From NCBI GenBank assembly GCA_000701725.1, contig JNJQ01000004.1:1-64000 (forward strand): a DNA stretch of 64,000 nucleotides, in the 5' to 3' direction. Position 1 is the first letter of the stretch. Each line of letters begins with the position of its first letter. This document shows positions 60,824-64,000 of the stretch, in pieces. The notes under the pieces were generated by a model. That model searched no databases. It saw nothing but the letters and a program-made list of their open reading frames with translations, and was not told the origin of the DNA. Source of the DNA: Erysipelotrichaceae bacterium NK3D112 (lineage in GTDB: Bacteria; Bacillota_I; Bacilli_A; Erysipelotrichales; Erysipelotrichaceae). The translations under genes were made by a program, and so were the position numbers.

Positions 60824-61743
60824 TCCGGGTCTTTGACCTGCATGCCGATCTTGGCGAAGCGCTCAAGAAAACTTATGACGGAAAGACTTCCGCTTTGAAA
60901 GAGCACTGGATTCCCCGTATGAAACAGGGCGGCGTCGGCATTACTGCAGCCGCAAGCTTCTTTGCGGGAAGGGAAAGCTGGGAAGATATGACGCATGAAG
61001 TGGACATGGTCCGTCATGACATCGAACTTTCCGGCGCAAAGCTGATTCTTTCAAAGGAAGACCTCGCTGAACCGGAAGAAGAGCCCGCCTTCCTGATGAC
61101 CGTTGAAGGCATGTGCGGCATCCGCGACAATGTGTCTCTCAAAATCAGATGGCTTTATGAAAGAGGCAACCGCATCGGCAGTCTTGAATGGAATGATCAG
61201 AACGAACTGGCCACCGGCAATTCCGGCGATCCATGCAGAGGATTAACGGAAAAAGGAAAAGAGGCAGTCCGGGAAATGAACCGCCTCCATATGATCATCG
61301 ATGTGTCCCATGCCAATGAGAAAACCTTCTGGGATCTGATCGAATGCAGTGAGCTGCCTTTGATCGCCACCCATTCCAACGCAAAATCCTTATGCACCGT
61401 TGAGCGCAATCTGACCAACCAGCAGATCCGCGCCATCGCGCAAAAGGGCGGATTGATCGGCATGAACGCATGCGCTTCCTTCATCAGCGATGATCCCGCA
61501 AAGCGCACCGCCCGCACCCTGGCATCCCATGCACGTTACATCGCAGATCTGGTCGGTATTGAACATGTCGCATGCGGCTTTGACTATGGCGCTTATTATG
61601 GCGCAAAGGAAGGCCACGATCTGTATTCTCCCGAAATGACGCAGAATTTCATTGAAGGTCTGCGTGCGGAAGGATTCAGCGAAGACGAAATAAAGGACAT
61701 CGCATACCGCAATGTCCTGAGATTCCTGAACCAGTATCTTTGA
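60820..61743 (+). CDS. Membrane-dipeptidase-like zinc peptidase (M19 family)
   Basis: This 307-residue cytoplasmic zinc dipeptidase is of the renal-dipeptidase fold. Metal-binding blocks are DLHADLG (7-13), the Glu in MTVEGMCG, IIDVSHANEKTFWDL, ATHSNAKSLC and the Asp in ACGFDYGAYYG. It probably hydrolyses dipeptides; no signal peptide is present. It overlaps coaX by four bases, so it belongs to the coenzyme A operon. Whether it feeds cysteine to CoaBC is an untested idea. Confidence 0.88.
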   Translation: MIRVFDLHADLGEALKKTYDGKTSALKEHWIPRMKQGGVGITAAASFFAGRESWEDMTHEVDMVRHDIELSGAKLILSKEDLAEPEEEPAFLMTVEGMCGIRDNVSLKIRWLYERGNRIGSLEWNDQNELATGNSGDPCRGLTEKGKEAVREMNRLHMIIDVSHANEKTFWDLIECSELPLIATHSNAKSLCTVERNLTNQQIRAIAQKGGLIGMNACASFISDDPAKRTARTLASHARYIADLVGIEHVACGFDYGAYYGAKEGHDLYSPEMTQNFIEGLRAEGFSEDEIKDIAYRNVLRFLNQYL

Positions 61744-61744
61744 A

Positions 61745-62656
61745 TTATTCCCATAAGACGTCGGGGTAAATCCCGTCGTCTTTCATTTTCTGAACCCGCT
61801 GTTCCACTTCCGGCTTGTCTTCCTTATAGGTGACGCCGAACCAGTGATCCGTACTGGACAGCACTTTGACCGTGCAGACCTTTTCCTTGATGAGCTCGCC
61901 GATGGCAGTCGGAATGACATGTTCGCAGGTCATCGGATCAGTGTCATAGTTCTTTTTGAGATACTGCGCGAAAATCGGTTCAACCTGTTTGAAGATCTTC
62001 GGAGTGAATCCCCAGAAGTTCATCGAAACAAGCGTATTCTCATCCAGAGGCTTCCATTCGCCGTCCTCCTGGAAATAAGGCTTTCCATCGCGGCGGATGA
62101 TCTTGCGGATCTCGCGGATGGCAGTCAGGTTTTTGTTTTCATCCTGCTGGCAGACACCTCTGGTAACGGTGCCGTTGTCAGTCAGTGTGTTTCCGCAGAG
62201 ATAGCCGACCATTGCGTAATGATCGTCGCTGACCTCTTCGCTTAAGAATTTATAGATGACACGATATGCGTCCTTGCCGTAGAAGTCGTCCGCGTTGATG
62301 ATCGCGAAGGGCTGTTTGACGACTCCCTTGAGGGCCAGCAGGGCATGGGTTGTGCCCCAGGGCTTCACGCGTCCTTCGGGAAGGGTAAAGCCTTCCGGCA
62401 GCACATTCATGTCCTGATAGGCAAACTCGACTTTCATATGCTTTGACACACGGTTGGTCAGAGCTTTTTTGAAAGCTTCCTCGTGTTCCTTGCGGATAAT
62501 CAGGATGACTTTTTCAAAGCCAGCTTCTTTTGCGTCATATATGGAAAATTCGATGATCGGCTCACCGTGATTGCCAACACCGTCGATCTGTTTCATTCCG
62601 CCATAACGGCTTCCCATGCCCGCGGCGAGAATGACCAATACCGGTTTCTTATTCAT
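61745..62656 (-). CDS. Sugar-phosphate nucleotidyltransferase-like protein
   Basis: This 303-residue GT-A-fold protein begins VLVILAAGMGSRYGGMKQID, the nucleotide-binding signature of NTP-transferases. IINADDFYGKDAYRVIYKFL supplies the metal-binding Asp, and EHVIPTAIGELIKEKVCTVKV follows. The C-terminal WFGVTYKEDKPEVEQ block is typical of a subgroup annotated only as nucleotidyltransferase. The sugar and nucleotide are unknown. The ATG at 62656 lacks a strong ribosome binding site (GGGGGACAAAAAAATATC). It is convergent with the dipeptidase gene, one base apart. Confidence 0.82.
   Translation of the reverse strand: MNKKPVLVILAAGMGSRYGGMKQIDGVGNHGEPIIEFSIYDAKEAGFEKVILIIRKEHEEAFKKALTNRVSKHMKVEFAYQDMNVLPEGFTLPEGRVKPWGTTHALLALKGVVKQPFAIINADDFYGKDAYRVIYKFLSEEVSDDHYAMVGYLCGNTLTDNGTVTRGVCQQDENKNLTAIREIRKIIRRDGKPYFQEDGEWKPLDENTLVSMNFWGFTPKIFKQVEPIFAQYLKKNYDTDPMTCEHVIPTAIGELIKEKVCTVKVLSSTDHWFGVTYKEDKPEVEQRVQKMKDDGIYPDVLWE
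61757..61783. terminator. Convergent 3'-end hairpin
   Basis: GACGTCGGG pairs with CCCGTCGTC (one mismatch) and is followed by TTTCATTTTC on the plus strand. It lies inside the 3' end of the nucleotidyltransferase gene and could terminate the coaBC operon. Confidence 0.5.
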
Positions 62657-62720
62657 GATATTTTTTTGTCCCCCTGTTATGGTTCCTTAAAATTATATCA
62701 TCATTCATGAAGGTATCGTG

Positions 62721-62726
62721 TAAAAT
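62721..62726 (+). promoter_or_regulatory. -10 box giving a leaderless maf transcript
   Basis: TAAAAT ends seven bases before the maf ATG; no ribosome binding site lies between. Confidence 0.45.
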
Positions 62727-62733
62727 ATCTCTT

Positions 62734-63297
62734 ATGAAAAAAATCATACTGGCTTCAAAAAGCCCCAGACGTAAGGAACTCCTGGAAAAATGCGGCATCG
62801 AGTTTGAATGCATGCCGATGAATATTGACGAATCCCTGAATGAGGGAGACACCCTTGAGGAAAAGATCCGCATCCTCTCACAGCGCAAGGCATCCGCATG
62901 TCTTGCCGCTTATCCCGATGCGGTGGTGATCGGCTCCGACACGATTGTGACCGTCGATGAGAAGATCCTCGGCAAACCGAAAAACAGAGAGGAAGCCAAA
63001 GAGATGCTCAGAGAACTCTCCGGCCGCACGCACCGGGTGATTACGGGTCTTTGCATCATCAGCAGCGCCCGCACATACACCGATGTGTCTGTTTCCGAAG
63101 TCACATTCGCACCGCTGTCTGAAGAGGAGATTGACGCTTATACCGAAAGCGGGGAATGCGATGACAAGGCCGGCTCCTATGCCATCCAGGGTCTTGGCGG
63201 AAAGTTCATCACCCATATCAGCGGCGATTATTACGCGATTATGGGATTGCCTTTGAACCTTGTTTACGAGGAGCTCAAGAACATCGATCTCTATTGA
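62734..63297 (+). CDS. maf: Maf-like nucleotide pyrophosphatase
   Basis: Maf proteins hydrolyse non-canonical or UTP/dTTP-type nucleoside triphosphates. The 187-residue protein begins KKIILASKSPRRKELLEKCG, with VVIGSDTIVTVDEKILGKPKN (catalytic Asp), SGRTHRVITGL and KAGSYAIQGLGGKFI. The ATG at 62734 has no ribosome binding site; TAAAAT (62721-62726) ends seven bases before it, indicating a leaderless message. An upstream frame to 62707 is rejected. Confidence 0.92.
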   Translation: MKKIILASKSPRRKELLEKCGIEFECMPMNIDESLNEGDTLEEKIRILSQRKASACLAAYPDAVVIGSDTIVTVDEKILGKPKNREEAKEMLRELSGRTHRVITGLCIISSARTYTDVSVSEVTFAPLSEEEIDAYTESGECDDKAGSYAIQGLGGKFITHISGDYYAIMGLPLNLVYEELKNIDLY

Positions 63298-63345
63298 AAC
63301 AGTACAGGAGCGTCAATGTGAACAGGACAAAAGGAAAACCCTGCA

Positions 63346-64000
63346 ATGCTTGAGGTCAGGGAATGGACGGTGGAGGAAGGCGTTGAAAATGAAAATGCCG
63401 CGGCTTATATCGGCCGCACGCTTTCACTGTCCGATAACCGGCTGAAAAACATTGTGAAGTATCATCTTTGCGGCATTAATCAGCGCATGATCACGGAGGA
63501 GTCCGTTGTGAACAGCGGAGATGAGATCTCCTGCACGATTCCCGACAGAAGGCCGGACCATGATATTCCTTATGCATATGATCTGGATGTGCTGTATGAG
63601 GATCATTATGTCGCCGTCATCAACAAGCCCCGTGACATGGCAGTGATTCCGGGTCCGGGCAACTGGAAAGAGAATGTTGCGATGGCGCTGCTGCACAGAT
63701 ACGGCAAGGATGCCTATTTCCGGATTGCCCACCGCATCGACAAGTGCACGAGCGGATGTCTTCTGATCACCAGAACAAGGAAGGCGACAAGACTGATGGC
63801 TTACCAGTTGCAGAATCACACATGCGCAAGGGGGTATCTCGCTATTGTCAAAGGCAATGTATATGAACCGGGAACCATTGAGCTGCCCCTGGAGCGCGAT
63901 CCGCACAATTTCCGCAGAATGGGGGTCAGGGAAGACGGACGCTATGCCCTGACCATGTATGAGCCAATGAGTCAGCTCAATGATGCCAGTGAACTGAAAA
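63346..64000 (+). CDS. RluA-family pseudouridine synthase (partial, runs off window)
   Basis: This is an uninterrupted frame of 218 codons that continues beyond the window end. An S4-like N-terminal region (about 1-70) is followed by the RluA catalytic domain. VAVINKPRDMAVIPGPG is the typical strand-loop, and AHRIDKCTSGCLLI contains the catalytic Asp (HRxD-x-x-TSG). LERDPHNFRRMGVREDGRYALTMY matches the substrate region. It isomerises uridine in rRNA or tRNA; the exact target is unknown. A weak AAAGGA site precedes the ATG. It follows maf by 48 bases. Confidence 0.85.
   Translation, partial: MLEVREWTVEEGVENENAAAYIGRTLSLSDNRLKNIVKYHLCGINQRMITEESVVNSGDEISCTIPDRRPDHDIPYAYDLDVLYEDHYVAVINKPRDMAVIPGPGNWKENVAMALLHRYGKDAYFRIAHRIDKCTSGCLLITRTRKATRLMAYQLQNHTCARGYLAIVKGNVYEPGTIELPLERDPHNFRRMGVREDGRYALTMYEPMSQLNDASELK

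Overview
The window is chromosomal DNA of a low-to-mid G+C Bacillota. Supporting signs are the rpsF-ssb-rpsR operon, an RpoE (delta) subunit, SepF, an ecfA1-ecfA2-ecfT-truA-rplM-rpsI run, strong GGAGG ribosome binding sites and TTGACA/TATAAT promoters. The gene content (PTS-type and glycoside hydrolase genes, several MATE pumps, Cof-type HAD phosphatases, an anaerobe-style nitroimidazole-resistance-like protein) would fit a gut Erysipelotrichales-like anaerobe, but that placement is inference.

Layout. 1-1804: an IS4-like insertion sequence. 1826-3050: the rpsF-ssb-rpsR operon. 3064-3708: a DUF2225-like protein. 3922-7417: an unusual four-gene operon (PTS EIIB-like/ROK-like fusion, STAS protein, RsbW-like ATPase, STAS-kinase fusion). 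7482-10592: purine permease, flavin-binding oxidase-like protein and AlaX. 10593-12498: an IS66-type element sitting exactly in the alaX terminator with a perfect 8-bp target duplication. 12607-17220: GH1 phospho-beta-glucosidase, MATE and MFS transporters, DUF4186. 17236-23980: threonine/aspartate-family biosynthesis as two divergent operons (thrC-thrB-ACT protein-membrane protein leftward; hom-lysC-asd rightward). 24029-25153: two membrane-anchored unknowns, one frameshifted. 25329-29879: ECF transporter core, truA, rplM, rpsI. 30020-37768: thrH, serC, P1 peptidase, beta-lactamase-like protein, HU, phosphatase, threonine aldolase, rpoE and a small zinc ribbon. 37939-41896: rpsU operon, a membrane-anchored Mrr-like nuclease and a GH13 enzyme. 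42193-51894: two MATE pumps, phosphoesterase, HAD phosphatases, lipid kinase, sepF and unknowns. 52026-58189: a WG-repeat/SH3 lipoprotein and a MacAB/YknXYZ-like ABC system with two adaptors. 58225-64000: phosphodiesterase, coaBC, coaX, dipeptidase, sugar-nucleotidyltransferase, maf and a partial RluA-type synthase.

The strongest candidate for an undescribed system is the 3922-7351 operon. It combines a cysteine-phosphorylation (EIIB) fold, a degenerate sugar-kinase fold, partner-switch proteins (two STAS domains and a GHKL ATPase) and an aminoglycoside-phosphotransferase-like kinase, with no sigma factor in sight. Other notable signals are six genes that look leaderless (an extended or plain -10 box 6-9 bases before the ATG), a Mrr-type nuclease tethered to the membrane, and a second ABC-pump adaptor carrying an inserted domain where TolC would normally dock.

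No tRNA, rRNA or CRISPR array was seen. All functional calls are from reading motifs by eye; no database search was possible.
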